DNA of 64,000 bases from Thermoanaerobaculia bacterium (GCA_030431255.1 JAUIJL010000003.1:310001-374000); one strand, 5' to 3'. Counted from the stretch's first letter, positions 1-9,452 are shown. Numbers and translations: made by a program. The notes: generated by a model not told the origin, from the letters alone.

Positions 1-275
<275 letters not shown>

Positions 276-2471
276 GTTGATTCCTCCATGGCGTTGAGCC
301 GGGCCACTTTCCAATACAGGCGTCGGCAAGCCTGTAGCAGCGCCAGGCGGTTCGAGCGTCGGCCCTCGTCTTCATCCATCACCAGCACGTCGGCAAAGAA
401 GCGATCCAGGGTTGGTGCCAGGTCCAGGAGATGGTGAAGCGCTTGCTCGTAGTCGCTTGCCGAGATGGATTCGGCCAAGCTCTCGGAGACCTGTGTCATT
501 TTTTCGTGTAGCTCGAGCTCAGCGGGCTCGGTGAGCGAATCCGGCACCAGCTGAGCTTCCGGGGAGCCGGCGGTCATTTTTGAAATGCGTTTGGCGGCCC
601 GAACCAGACCGTTGAAAGCCTCCCGCTGCCGGACGGTTTGCAGGGCTTCCAGCCGGGCGATGAGGTCCGGCAGATCCCGGGTGCCGACCGCCTTGGCGGC
701 TTCGATTTCGTCCCGTTTGAAGCCCTTGACGCCGAGCAGGTGGGTCAGGCGGTCGTCGAGGAATTGTTGGAGCTGCTTCAACAGATCCTCAGCGCTGTGA
801 TCGAGACGATCCTCGTAGAGCTTGAGCGCCCGGGCCGACAGCAAATCCAGATCCAGAGACATATCTGCTTCGATCAGGATCCTGAGCATTCCGAGGGCCA
901 GGGGACGCAGCTTGAAAGGATCGTGACGCTGGGTCGGTATGCCGTCGCCGATGCCGAAAAAGCCCACCAGACTACCGAGCCGATCGGCCACGGCGAGCAC
1001 CTGGCCGACCCGCGAGCGCGGAATCGGATCCGAGGTGGACCGCGGCTGGTATTGGTCGTGGACGGCTTGCCAGACCGCTTCCACATAACCTTCCTCTCGG
1101 GCGTAGAGGCCACCCATGGTGCCCCGGAGCTCCGGCAGCTCGAGCACCGCCGAGGTCGCCAGATCAGCTTTTAGCAGACCGGCGGCTTCGAGGGCGGAGT
1201 CGAGGATCTCCGGCTGCCCGAGCTCGCGGCAGGCGGGTTCGACCAAGGCCTTGAGCCGCCGGCTTTTCTCCGCCCAGGTGCCGAGGCGCTCGTGGAAGGT
1301 GAGCTGCTCGAGGCGGCGCACCCGTCGCGCCAGGGGGATCTTGCGATCCGTTTCGTAGAAGAATCGAGCGTCGGCCAGATGTCCCGCCACGGCGCACTCG
1401 TATCCCCGGCAGATCTTGCCTTCGGGATCGCCCGCACGGTCGATGACCGTGATGAAGAAGGGCAATAGACCCGTTTCGGAACGAACGGCAAAGGCCTGTT
1501 GGCGTTCGGCAAGGGTGTGGACCCAAAGCGGTTCCGGTAGGGTTAGCAGCTCGGGAGCGATGTCGCCGTGGATGACGGTGGGCACCGCACAGGAGGCGGC
1601 CACGCGGTTGAGCAAGCCGGGATGCTCTACCGGCTTGCCCCCCAGCTCCGCAGCCAGGTCCCGAATCTTCGATTTCAGCAGGGTCCGACGATCCTCGTAG
1701 GAGGGCACGATGCCTTGCTCCGCCAGGATTTCGCTCCAGGAGTCCCAACCGGTGATCGGTAAGGGCTCGTCGTCGAGGTGGCCGACGGTCCAGGCTTCGG
1801 CTTGCAGGCCCTCGAAGGCCTGGTCGAGGGGCGTGCCGTCCAGGAGTGCACAGAAACCGGTCACCGGACGGGGCCAGCGGTCGCTGCCGAACCCTCGATC
1901 CGAGGATTTGGTGAGCTCGCCGAGATGGCGGTGGATCATCTCGCTGATCAGAGGGTGGATCGGCCGGCCGTCCCGGGTTTTGACCACCGCCATGAAACGT
2001 CCACGCTCAGTGGGTGTTTCCCGAAGGTCGTCGAGCTCGACCTCGTGGGTTTTACACAGCTCCAACAAGGTCTCGCTGGGCCTCTCCCTCTCGTCGTCGA
2101 GGTAGGCTTCTTCCAGGGGAGGGCCGAGGAAGATGTCTTCGCCGTCGGGCTCTTGGTCCGGTAGGCCTCGAATGACCAACGCGATACGCCTCGGAGTGGC
2201 GCAGGTCAGGATCTCCTTCAGCTCGATGCCGCGGCTCATCAGCTCCTCAAACAGCCTGGTGGTGAGACGGCGGAGCAGGGGGACCAGGATTCGGTGGCTG
2301 AGCTCTTGGCTGCGTATTTCCAGGAAGAGCTCATGTCCTTCGGGCTCAACGGGATTTTCAGTCGCTGAACGTTCAGCCGCTTGATCTTCAGCCACGTCTT
2401 CAGTCACCGGTTCTTTGACCACGTCTTCCGTGACTGGATTTTTAGCTGCGGATCTTTTGCTCACTCGATTT

Positions 2472-3422
2472 TTAGGCATCGTGCTCGCCCTCACCAGGGT
2501 CGATGTCATCGCGGTCGATGTCGTCGCGGCCGATGTCGTCGGGGTCGATCTCGTTAAGGCCGTGGGTGCCCTGGTAGAGGTCCGCGGCTTCACACACCCG
2601 AGCGCGGATTTGCTCGAGCCAATGTCGGCGTTCGGCCGCAGGCAGGGCACCTCGGGCCTCCAGGTGATCGAGGGCGGGCAAGGCTCGCACCGCGAGCTCA
2701 TAGGCGGCCTGGGGCAGCCCCGCCTTGAGGCAGCGGCCCGATTCCCGATCGAGACCGTCGACCACCTGTTGCAGATAACCGACGTTGGCCACTTCAGTGC
2801 TGTAGCGATGCAGCTCGACCTCTACCTCCCGGCGTTTTTCACGGGTGCCTTCTTGGGTGTGTTGGTCGATAGCTCCTTGCCAGGGCACGGCATAGACGTC
2901 TTCAGCACCACCGAGAAAGAGCGCCAGCCGCTCGATGCCATAGGCGATTTCGACCACCGGAACTGCGGGAGCCCGCTCGGCCAATCGGTCCAGGAAGTTG
3001 ATCCGAGCAATGTCGAGACCGTCGAGCTCAACTTGCCAGCCGTGACCGCTCGCCCCCAGGGCGGCGACCTCGGTGTGGATCTCGGTCCAGCGCAGGTCAT
3101 GGTCGCGGCGGTGGGCGCCGAGCAGCTCCAGGCTCTCCATCAAGGCATTGTGCGGGTCGGTGGGCTCGGGAGCTTTCCAGATCACTTGGAATTGGAGGTG
3201 CCGTCCGGTGCGATAGGGGTGGGTGCCGGCTCTGCTGTCGGCCGGGCGGCTGATCGGTTGTAGGAACGCGGCCATCCAAGGATCGGGCTCCAGCAGTCGG
3301 AAGAAGGCTTGTGGGTGCAGCAGGCCCATGGGTACGCGAAAGGCGCACGGGGGCAGCACCGCGCATCCTTTGCCGTCCCAAAACATCGACAACTGTTGAA
3401 TCACCTGCTGCATGCTCGCCAT
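2472..3422 (-). CDS. glyQ: Glycyl-tRNA synthetase alpha subunit (divergent)
   Basis: Alpha (catalytic) subunit of GlyRS, 316 residues. Family landmarks are FWDGKGCAVLPP near the start, PDPWMAAFLQPISRPADSR, LQFQVIWK, HGWQVELDGLDI and VEIAYGIERLALF. The chosen ATG at 3422 has GGGAG five bases upstream; a TTG at 3434 is the alternative. The sequence is divergent: the near-invariant VGAGTxxP block is replaced by FRVPMGLLHP, and TQFTYFQQ by ARINFLDR. The C-terminus ends in a repeated acidic pentapeptide tail (DPDDIGRDDIDRDDIDP) that other GlyQ proteins lack. It sits between recO and glyS, overlapping glyS by 8 bases. Confidence 0.92.
   Translation of the reverse strand: MASMQQVIQQLSMFWDGKGCAVLPPCAFRVPMGLLHPQAFFRLLEPDPWMAAFLQPISRPADSRAGTHPYRTGRHLQFQVIWKAPEPTDPHNALMESLELLGAHRRDHDLRWTEIHTEVAALGASGHGWQVELDGLDIARINFLDRLAERAPAVPVVEIAYGIERLALFLGGAEDVYAVPWQGAIDQHTQEGTREKRREVEVELHRYSTEVANVGYLQQVVDGLDRESGRCLKAGLPQAAYELAVRALPALDHLEARGALPAAERRHWLEQIRARVCEAADLYQGTHGLNEIDPDDIGRDDIDRDDIDPGEGEHDA
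2502..2546. repeat. Three tandem copies of a 15-bp unit in the 3' end of glyQ
   Basis: Three imperfect copies of GATGTCRTCGSGGYC stand head to tail. On the minus strand they encode an acidic pentapeptide (D-[RP]-D-D-I) repeated in the GlyQ tail. The array keeps the reading frame, so copy-number change would lengthen or shorten the tail without disrupting the gene. Confidence 0.8.
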
Positions 3423-3474
3423 GGCGTCTCCCAAGGAAGAGGACTCTGGTCCATGCCTTCCGATGGCCTCTGAT

Positions 3475-4224
3475 TCATCCTGATAGCGTTTCTTTCATCA
3501 CCCTATAACTTCGCAGCTCGGCTTGGAGAAAATTTCGCCGGACTTTTTTGCACAGATCCTCGGTACGGCGCAGGGTGTCCGTGGACGGCGAATCTTGAGC
3601 CAAGTCCGGGAGGCTCAGCCGGCCCGAACGGCGGAGCAGCTCGAGCTGCCCTTCGGTGACGGGGGTCCAGGTCTGTCCTTCGGCGCATTCCATGCCGACG
3701 ATCGCTCCGTCGTTTTCGAGCAGCGCGGCTCGCCGGCCGAGGGGAGAGCCGCAGATGGGGCATTCCCGGGGCACGGGCAGGATGCCGGTGAGCCGGAGGA
3801 CCCAGATTTCGAGATATCGGGCGGCCAGATCCGGATCCACTCCCGCCTGCATGGCCTCCAGGGTGGAGTCGAGCAAGCGGTAGAGGTGGCTGGAAGGCTC
3901 ATCTTCTTGGGCGAATTGGGCCATGTGCTCAGCCAAGTAGGTGCCGAGAAGAATGCCTTCCAGGCTCTCCTGCATCAGTGCGGCCGGGCGGATCAGCTGA
4001 GCGTCGCGGATGCGGACCAGATCACGGCCTTCCTTCTCCGACCATTCCGCTCGAACTTTGGCCAAGGGTTGCAGCTGACCGGCGAACCGGCTGAATTTGG
4101 TTCGAGCGCTGCGAGCCACGCCGCGTTTTTGGCCGAATTCGGCGGTGAGGAACGCGACGATTCGATCCTTTTCGTGCAGATCGACGACATCGAGAATCAA
4201 GGCATCCGCCTGCCTTACCAGCAT
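3475..4224 (-). CDS. recO: DNA repair protein RecO
   Basis: RecO (249 residues) works with RecR to load RecA on SSB-coated DNA in RecF-pathway recombination. The N-terminal OB-fold reads DALILDVVDLHEKDRIVAFL and then TAEFGQKRGVARSARTKFSR, the typical RecO start. The middle is helical. A four-Cys-type zinc region is reduced here to CPICGSPLG with a later Cys in GMECAEG. The stop lies 52 bases before glyQ and the start 7 bases after the mgtE stop, so it is the second gene of the mgtE-recO-glyQ-glyS-mutL operon. Confidence 0.93.
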   Translation of the reverse strand: MLVRQADALILDVVDLHEKDRIVAFLTAEFGQKRGVARSARTKFSRFAGQLQPLAKVRAEWSEKEGRDLVRIRDAQLIRPAALMQESLEGILLGTYLAEHMAQFAQEDEPSSHLYRLLDSTLEAMQAGVDPDLAARYLEIWVLRLTGILPVPRECPICGSPLGRRAALLENDGAIVGMECAEGQTWTPVTEGQLELLRRSGRLSLPDLAQDSPSTDTLRRTEDLCKKVRRNFLQAELRSYRVMKETLSG

Positions 4225-4231
4225 GGGACCG

Positions 4232-5629
4232 TCAGCCTCCGACCCCCAACAGGCTGAAGAAGAGGGCGGTCATGCTGAAATAGATCAGGATACCCAGGAC
4301 GTCGTTGGAGGTGGTGACCAAGGGGCCCGACGCGATCGCGGGGTCGAATCCCAGGCGTTGGAAGAGCACCGGTACCAAAACGCCGTTGAGACTGGCCAGC
4401 TGCACGGTGAGGAAGAGGGAAACGCCTACCGCCACAGGGATGGCCGGGTGCATGGTTTGGAAAAAGGCGAAGATGGATACCAGCAGGGAGCAGGTGATGC
4501 CGAGAATCGCTCCCACTTTCATCTGCTGCCAGGTGAAACGCTTGAGCTGGCCTGGCACGATCTTCAGCCGTCCTGTGGCCAGGCCTCGCACGGCGATGGT
4601 CGAGGTTTGGCTGCCGATGTTGCCGGCCATGCCCATGATCACCGGGATAAATCCCACCAGCAGGGCGGTGTGGAAAGTGCTCTCGAATCGGTTGACCACC
4701 AGACCCGCCAGCAACAGGCCTACCAGGTTGAAGAGAATCCACGGCAAACGGATACCGGCGACTTTGAGGGACCGATCCTCGTAGACCAGCTCGTCGTCGG
4801 AGGTGCCGGCCATTTTGAAGAAATCCTCGGTGGCCTCGTCTTTGAAAATGTCGAGGATGTCGTCGATGGTGACGATTCCCACCAAGCGGTTCTCGTCATC
4901 GGTCACCGGGATCGCCAGAAGGTCGTAGCGGGCGGCGAGCTGTGCCACCTCTTCTTGATCCGTGTCGGTGTGGACGCGGATCACGGAGGGGTTCTTAACC
5001 TCACCGAGATTCTTGTCCGGATCGGCCAGGAGAAGGGTTCGCAGGGGCGAGACACCGGTCAATCGGCCATGGTCGTCGATCACGTAGATATACGAGATCA
5101 TGTCGACGTCACGGGCGAAGTTTCTCAGCTTTTCGGTGGCGTCCGCGATGCTCGTGGATTCCTCCAACGCCAGGAACTCGGTGTCCATGATCCGGCCGGC
5201 GGAGTCGTCGGCATAGGCGAGCTGAGCTTGGACGTCGGAGAATTTCTCTTCTTCCAAGTCGACGATGGCGATGACTTGTTTCTGTAGCTCTTCCGGCAGG
5301 GCATCGAGCACGAAGACGGCATCGTCCGAGCTGAGGGTCTCCAGAAGTCTTCCGATGGTTTCGGGTTTCATCTGGGTCAGCAGACCCAGCCGCGATTGGG
5401 GATCCAGCTCCAGCAGGATCTCGCCCGCGTGTCCGATTTCCTCGGTCACCAGCAGCTTGAAGACGTCGAATTGCTCCGCTGGGGTGAACGCGCGCATCAT
5501 CACGGCGACGTCACCCGGGCGCATATTCGCGACCGCGCGGGCAATGCGTCCTCGGCCGCCCCTCCGTAGGAGGCGGCGCACCATTTTTCCTTGTACCTCG
5601 GCGTGTCGGGATACTTGAAGTGCGTCCAT
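4232..5629 (-). CDS. mgtE: Magnesium transporter MgtE
   Basis: MgtE is a homodimeric inner-membrane Mg2+ channel (465 residues). The N-terminal MgtE_N superhelical domain is at about 10-130, two CBS domains at about 135-260 (YIYVIDDHGRLTGVSPLRTL and AIPVTDDENRLVGIVTIDDIL), then a connecting helix and five membrane segments. The pore signature PVIMGMAGNIGSQTST and the later GFDPAIASGPLVTTSNDVLG, with the Mg2+-binding Asp, are both intact. It is the first gene of the minus-strand operon. The start is only 54 bases from the divergent methyltransferase gene, and no magnesium riboswitch leader would fit in that space. Confidence 0.96.
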   Translation of the reverse strand: MDALQVSRHAEVQGKMVRRLLRRGGRGRIARAVANMRPGDVAVMMRAFTPAEQFDVFKLLVTEEIGHAGEILLELDPQSRLGLLTQMKPETIGRLLETLSSDDAVFVLDALPEELQKQVIAIVDLEEEKFSDVQAQLAYADDSAGRIMDTEFLALEESTSIADATEKLRNFARDVDMISYIYVIDDHGRLTGVSPLRTLLLADPDKNLGEVKNPSVIRVHTDTDQEEVAQLAARYDLLAIPVTDDENRLVGIVTIDDILDIFKDEATEDFFKMAGTSDDELVYEDRSLKVAGIRLPWILFNLVGLLLAGLVVNRFESTFHTALLVGFIPVIMGMAGNIGSQTSTIAVRGLATGRLKIVPGQLKRFTWQQMKVGAILGITCSLLVSIFAFFQTMHPAIPVAVGVSLFLTVQLASLNGVLVPVLFQRLGFDPAIASGPLVTTSNDVLGILIYFSMTALFFSLLGVGG

Positions 5630-5682
5630 ATCGCGGGATCGTAGCAGATGCTCAGCGGGGCGAGGTATACAATCTCGGACCC

Positions 5683-6612
5683 ATGGATTTCACCCGAGTT
5701 AAGCGTTATCAGGATCTGATCGAAGACTGGCCGGCTTTTCTGGACGCCTGCCAGGCCCCCTTGCCGACGACGTTTTGGTGCAACACCTCACGCCTGGGCT
5801 CCCACGAGCTGTTGGACCATCTTCGGCTGGACGGCATCCAACCCACGGAGCTGCCTTGGTACCCGGGGGGATTCAAGGCGCCCTTCGAAGCCCGGCCGGG
5901 CAAAACGATGGCCTTTGTTCTCGGCTATTTGCACATTCAAGAGGAGGTGTCGATGCTGCCGATCCAATGCCTCGATCCCCAACCCGGGGATCGGCTTTTG
6001 GACCTATGCGCGGCACCCGGCAATAAAACCGTGCAGGCGGCGGTGCGTCTGGTGAAATCGGGCTCAGTGGTGGCCAACGACATCAACGTCCAGCGGCTCG
6101 GCATGGTGATGCGCAACATCGATCGATTGGGGCTGACGAATACCTACGTGACCAGGCACAACGGCTCGAATTTGCCCGCGGATCTGGGCAAATTCGACCG
6201 TGTGTTGGCAGATGTACCCTGCGGCTGCGAGGGCACGACCCGGAAGAATCCGGATTTGCTGTGGAGCGAGCCCCCGGATCTCGAGCGGGTGGCCAGGGGG
6301 CAGCTGGCGATTCTGCGCAAGGGCGTTCAGCGCTGCCGGGCCGGCGGCCGGATCGTCTATTCCACTTGCACCTACGCTCCGGAGGAGAATGAGGCCGTGG
6401 TGCACGCCGCTTTGGAGGAATTCGAGGATCTGCGACTGATCCCTTGTCGGGTGCCCGGCTGGACCTGCTCACCGGGACTTACCGAGTGGCAAGGCAGGTC
6501 GTTCCGTCCTGAAATGACCCGCGCGATGCGGATCTACCCCCATCAAAACGATACCGGCGGATTCTTCATCGCGGTCCTGGAGCGAGCCCCCAAAGAGGAT
6601 GGCGAGCCTTGA
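5683..6612 (+). CDS. NOL1/NOP2/Sun (RsmF/RsmB-type) RNA m5C methyltransferase
   Basis: SAM-dependent RNA cytosine-5 methyltransferase, 309 residues. The SAM loop DLCAAPGNKT is near residue 106. The two catalytic cysteines of the family are present: motif IV ADVPCGCEG near 177 and motif VI YSTCTYAPEENE near 227. The start MDFTRVKRY at 5683 was chosen because it lies just downstream of the TATACAAT region and matches the family start; the ORF is open 21 codons further upstream. The PUA-like RNA-binding domain that RsmF carries at its C-terminus is absent here but is encoded by the next gene, whose TTG start overlaps this stop (TTGA). Which RNA position is modified cannot be told. Confidence 0.92.
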   Translation: MDFTRVKRYQDLIEDWPAFLDACQAPLPTTFWCNTSRLGSHELLDHLRLDGIQPTELPWYPGGFKAPFEARPGKTMAFVLGYLHIQEEVSMLPIQCLDPQPGDRLLDLCAAPGNKTVQAAVRLVKSGSVVANDINVQRLGMVMRNIDRLGLTNTYVTRHNGSNLPADLGKFDRVLADVPCGCEGTTRKNPDLLWSEPPDLERVARGQLAILRKGVQRCRAGGRIVYSTCTYAPEENEAVVHAALEEFEDLRLIPCRVPGWTCSPGLTEWQGRSFRPEMTRAMRIYPHQNDTGGFFIAVLERAPKEDGEP

Positions 6613-7199
6613 GCGCGCGTGTGGTGGGCACGGCCGAGGGATTGCGGCCGGTGGTGCAGGCCGTGACCGAGGTGGATGCCTCGCCGTACCTGGATCTGAT
6701 GGATCGGCGGTTCGGGATTCCCCTGAGCACCTTCGACCCCTACGTATTCTTCCAGCCCAACAAAGACGGGGTGTGGATCGTCAATCGGGATCTCGAAGCG
6801 CCCGCTCGGCCGGATCCCCATGTGCTCGGCATGCCCTTCTTCAGGATCGATATGCGATTTCCCCGACCGAGCACCAACGCGGTGCTCAAATTCGGACACC
6901 TCGCGACCCGCCATGTCTTGGAGCTGAAGGATCCTGAGATCGAGGCCGCGCTCTACCGGCGAAGCCTGTCGTTGGACGCGGATCGAGTCGGCGGTTTTGA
7001 GGGCAACGGATACGTGATCCTCTCTTATCGCGGGCGTCCTTTGGGTCTGGGTTACTACCGACCGGGGACGGGGGACGATCCTCGGGAGCCCGGCGGCGAG
7101 CTCAAGGGCATGTGCCCGAAAATGTGGACCTCGAAGCTCGGGCTGCTGCCGCCGGCTCAGCGGCCGCTGCCCTGGGAGACCGGCTCGGAGGAGGCCTGA
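6609..7199 (+). CDS. PUA-like RNA-binding domain protein (RsmF C-terminal domain as separate gene)
   Basis: A 196-residue protein with no signal peptide. The C-terminal half, FEGNGYVILSYRGRPLGLGY then ELKGMCPKMWTS, resembles the PUA-like domain that follows the catalytic domain in RsmF-type methyltransferases (pattern: hydrophobic-G-x-P-LG-x-G ... LK-x-x-PK). A TTG start at 6609, with AGAGGA about nine bases upstream, overlaps the stop of the methyltransferase gene by four bases. The two products are therefore probably made together and may act as a split enzyme. The N-terminal half is not recognised. The 3' end overlaps the convergent gene by 43 bases. Confidence 0.75.
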   Translation: MSARVVGTAEGLRPVVQAVTEVDASPYLDLMDRRFGIPLSTFDPYVFFQPNKDGVWIVNRDLEAPARPDPHVLGMPFFRIDMRFPRPSTNAVLKFGHLATRHVLELKDPEIEAALYRRSLSLDADRVGGFEGNGYVILSYRGRPLGLGYYRPGTGDDPREPGGELKGMCPKMWTSKLGLLPPAQRPLPWETGSEEA

Positions 7200-8893
7200 G
7201 GTGAAGCCCGGGGCTCAGCCTCTTCCTGCTCTTGAACGACCTGCTCTTCGGCCGCCGCCTCTTCTTCGGCCAACAGCTGTCGCCAACGCTTGAGAGCCGC
7301 TTCGCGGACCTTCGGATCGTCGTCCTTCGAGGCTCGGCTGAGCAGGTCTTCCCATTCCAGGCCCAGCTGAGAGGCTGCTAGGCGCCGAACCCGTGGGCTG
7401 GGGTCGGCGAGGGCCTGCTCGAAAAGAAACCTGCCGAGGCGGGGTTTGAGGCGGCTGGCAGCGTTCTCCCGCATCACCCGTGGAGTGTCGGGATTGAACA
7501 AACCGTCAAAGCAAGCTCGGCAACCGATCTCCGACAGGAAATCGAAGTAGTCCCGCTGGCGAAAGGTGGACAGGCGGGGCAGGATGTCGGCCGCCACGTG
7601 GGACCGCCAGGTGCTTCCGGCTTCACTTTCCATCCGTTGGCGAAGGCGGAGCCTGGCTTCCGGCGTGGCCTCCACGGCGCCGAGCATGTGAATCAGCTCG
7701 GATTCGATGCGAAAACGGACGTCTCCAGAAATCTGGCCGAAGTCGACCATCAGAAGATCGACGAACATTTCTAGGTAGGGCGCCCGATCCAAAGGCTCGG
7801 GAAAGACGGGCTGAGTATCCGGCGGTACGTCGGAACAGGACCAACTGGTGTTGGCGTAGAGGGAGCTGTCTTCGAGCTCGCGCTCGAGAGTGCGGGTTCG
7901 AGAGGTCGGCCGGGTGATGCCCTCCGTCCTGCGGGTCCGCTCCCGGCGAAGAAAAGAGACCAGTGCGTCCTTGGACGGACCGTAGTATTCCGGGTCCTTC
8001 TTGCACAGGTTGCAGGGCCAGCCCAGGGGTGAGCATTCTTTGTCCACCCGGCGCACGGTCTCCGCCATGAGCTGATTGGAAGCGCGGGCTTCGCGGAACG
8101 AGTACTTGGCTGGACGGGGCTCCGAGTCGGTCGGCTCCAGGCCCCGCAAGAATCCGTTGACCTGTCCGTAGATCTCGAGCAAGCCACCCGGCACCTGGGT
8201 GCCTTGGTAACCGAGGATGCAGGCGTTGGGAAAGAGCTCGCGATAGGCCTCCTCATTACCCGCAATCTGCTGCACGGCGGCCAGCAGTCGCTCGGACTCA
8301 CCGGCGCGTACGGTGGTGTCCTCGATGATGTGGCGAACATATTCGATGGGGTCGCCGTCAAAACCCGACTTCACGTCGGTCCAACAACCCTGCAGCATGA
8401 CCATGTTGGGAGCGGTGAAGAAAGCCTCACGGCCGTCGACGTATCGCAGCTGAGCCGCGAGCTTTTCTGTATCGAAAGCTCCACGGCCCAAGTCGCCGGA
8501 AAAGCCCGAGGCGTGGTGACCGGAAATCGACAGCAGGTCGATGCCCCGCTCTTTGTAGACATTGACCACAAAGCGGGCGCTAGTTCCGAGGTATTGGGGG
8601 CGATAGACGATGATGTCCTCACTCCAATAGTCGACGCCGTCGCGGACCAGCGCTTCGGGACAGCCTCCGGATCGGGTGCAAGGCTCCACACAGAGGTGAG
8701 ACAACAGGACGTCATGCTCGATGGGGGCGTGGTAGTCGAGTAAGAGAGCTTTGATGGGCTCGGAGCTGTCGTCTGCGCTCGCGATGTGGGGCATGACCGC
8801 AAGCATCAGCATGAAGAGCAGGGAGCTGATCCCCAAAGCCTGCATGCGGTGAATCTTGGAATGGGGGAGAATTCTAGGGATCGATCGGAACAT
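7157..8893 (-). CDS. Exported caspase/CHAT-like (clan CD) putative peptidase with C-terminal HEAT-like repeats
   Basis: A 578-residue exported protein. A signal peptide is seen at about 17-40 (SLLFMLMLAVMPHIASA, cut before DDSSE). Residues 45-240 show the clan CD pattern: a hydrophobic strand then His (IDLLSISGHHASG, His126/127), and a second hydrophobic strand then Cys (NMVMLQGCWT, Cys170). A later strand reads ACILGYQGTQVPG. The region around 270-310 is Cys-rich (CSPLGWPCNLCKKD). The C-terminal part has HEAT-like helical pairs (DPSPRVRRLAASQLG, DDPKVREAALKRW) and an acidic Gln/Glu tail. No close family is recognised; the peptidase assignment rests on the His/Cys spacing only. It stands alone on its strand. 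Confidence 0.7.
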   Translation of the reverse strand: MFRSIPRILPHSKIHRMQALGISSLLFMLMLAVMPHIASADDSSEPIKALLLDYHAPIEHDVLLSHLCVEPCTRSGGCPEALVRDGVDYWSEDIIVYRPQYLGTSARFVVNVYKERGIDLLSISGHHASGFSGDLGRGAFDTEKLAAQLRYVDGREAFFTAPNMVMLQGCWTDVKSGFDGDPIEYVRHIIEDTTVRAGESERLLAAVQQIAGNEEAYRELFPNACILGYQGTQVPGGLLEIYGQVNGFLRGLEPTDSEPRPAKYSFREARASNQLMAETVRRVDKECSPLGWPCNLCKKDPEYYGPSKDALVSFLRRERTRRTEGITRPTSRTRTLERELEDSSLYANTSWSCSDVPPDTQPVFPEPLDRAPYLEMFVDLLMVDFGQISGDVRFRIESELIHMLGAVEATPEARLRLRQRMESEAGSTWRSHVAADILPRLSTFRQRDYFDFLSEIGCRACFDGLFNPDTPRVMRENAASRLKPRLGRFLFEQALADPSPRVRRLAASQLGLEWEDLLSRASKDDDPKVREAALKRWRQLLAEEEAAAEEQVVQEQEEAEPRASPQASSEPVSQGSGR

Positions 8894-9096
8894 GCGCTTG
8901 ATCTTCTTGGCGGATGCCTTATGGGGTGCCTTGTTTAGAGGAGTGGTCGGATAGCAGAGTGGGCGCAGAAGCTTTTGCCGGAAGGAAAGCGGGGGCGGGG
9001 CCGAGCCGGCTGGGCCCGCCCTTCAGCGACACGCGCCGTGCCGCGACAATTTACCGCAAGTCGTCCCCGGCGCGGTAGAAAAGTGCGGCTTGGGGC
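8894..9096. other. Intergenic stretch upstream of the exported peptidase-like gene
   Basis: About 200 bases between divergent transcription units. It must hold the promoter of the minus-strand gene ending at 7157, but no convincing -35/-10 pair was found. Long minus-strand readings through it have no protein-like character. Confidence 0.5.
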
Positions 9097-9125
9097 TTGA
9101 CTCCGGACGGGTTTTTCCTGATCAT
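9097..9125 (+). promoter_or_regulatory. Sigma70-type promoter placing transcription start at an ATG
   Basis: TTGACT at 9097-9102, a 17-base spacer and GATCAT at 9120-9125 (5/6 and 4/6 to consensus). The expected transcription start is 9132-9133, which is the A of the ATG of the 40-codon ORF, so its mRNA would be leaderless. There is no Shine-Dalgarno sequence before that ATG (TATTGGGC). Confidence 0.55.
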
Positions 9126-9132
9126 ATTGGGC

Positions 9133-9255
9133 ATGAGACGGGACGTGTACCTTTCCACCCACACCACCAAGCAGGCTCTTGAGGCCTGTATGTGTTGTAT
9201 GTGTATGCAGCCGCCAAGCGGTAAAGGGACACATACGACCCGTCCACCGAGCTGA
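9133..9255 (+). CDS. 40-codon Cys/Met-rich small ORF, probable leader peptide (or RiPP precursor)
   Basis: An ATG-to-TGA ORF of 40 codons. Residues 17-30 read EACMCCMCMQPPSG, with four Cys and three Met in seven positions. The motif THTT occurs twice, at 9-12 and 33-36, with three of the four codons differing synonymously. It has no ribosome site and begins where the promoter at 9097-9125 would start the RNA. The stop codon lies in the 5' arm of a hairpin, GAGCTGA 9249-9255 with TCAGCTC 9282-9288. An intrinsic terminator follows at 9310-9349, then the ATP-grasp gene. Leaderless polycysteine ORFs act as cysteine-responsive attenuators in mycobacteria, and this layout is alike. A peptide modified by the ATP-grasp enzyme is the alternative. 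Translation is not proven. Confidence 0.5.
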   Translation: MRRDVYLSTHTTKQALEACMCCMCMQPPSGKGTHTTRPPS

Positions 9256-9309
9256 AATAAAGAACACCAAGAGAAACACTCTCAGCTCCACCACATAGGT
9301 CAAGTTTCC

Positions 9310-9349
9310 GGACCCGCTAGGCAATCGCCGAGCGGGTCCTTTTCGTTTT
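9310..9349 (+). terminator. Intrinsic terminator / attenuator between the Cys-rich ORF and the ATP-grasp gene
   Basis: GGACCCGCT (9310-9318) pairs perfectly with AGCGGGTCC (9331-9339) around a 12-base loop and is followed by TTTTCGTTTT. It lies 104 bases before the ATP-grasp start on the same strand. AGCGG at 9217-9221, inside the small ORF, is complementary to CCGCT of the terminator's 5' arm and could form an antiterminator. Confidence 0.85.
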
Positions 9350-9452
9350 GGGGCACATCGGCGATGTCGCGGGACCCACGCAGGATTCGAATAGGTCTTC
9401 GCCCGAGATTGAGAAACCGAGATACCCATCGCCGCCGCCAAGGAGCCCCAAA

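Noticed and set aside
2502-2546. Possible CRISPR-like repeat array
   Set aside because: Units are contiguous without spacers and lie in frame inside glyQ.
9126-9349. The transcript between the promoter and terminator as a 6S-like small RNA
   Set aside because: Its ends can pair only partly (GACGGG with CCCGTC) and there is no clear central bubble; the open Cys/Met-rich frame starting at the predicted +1 explains the stretch better.
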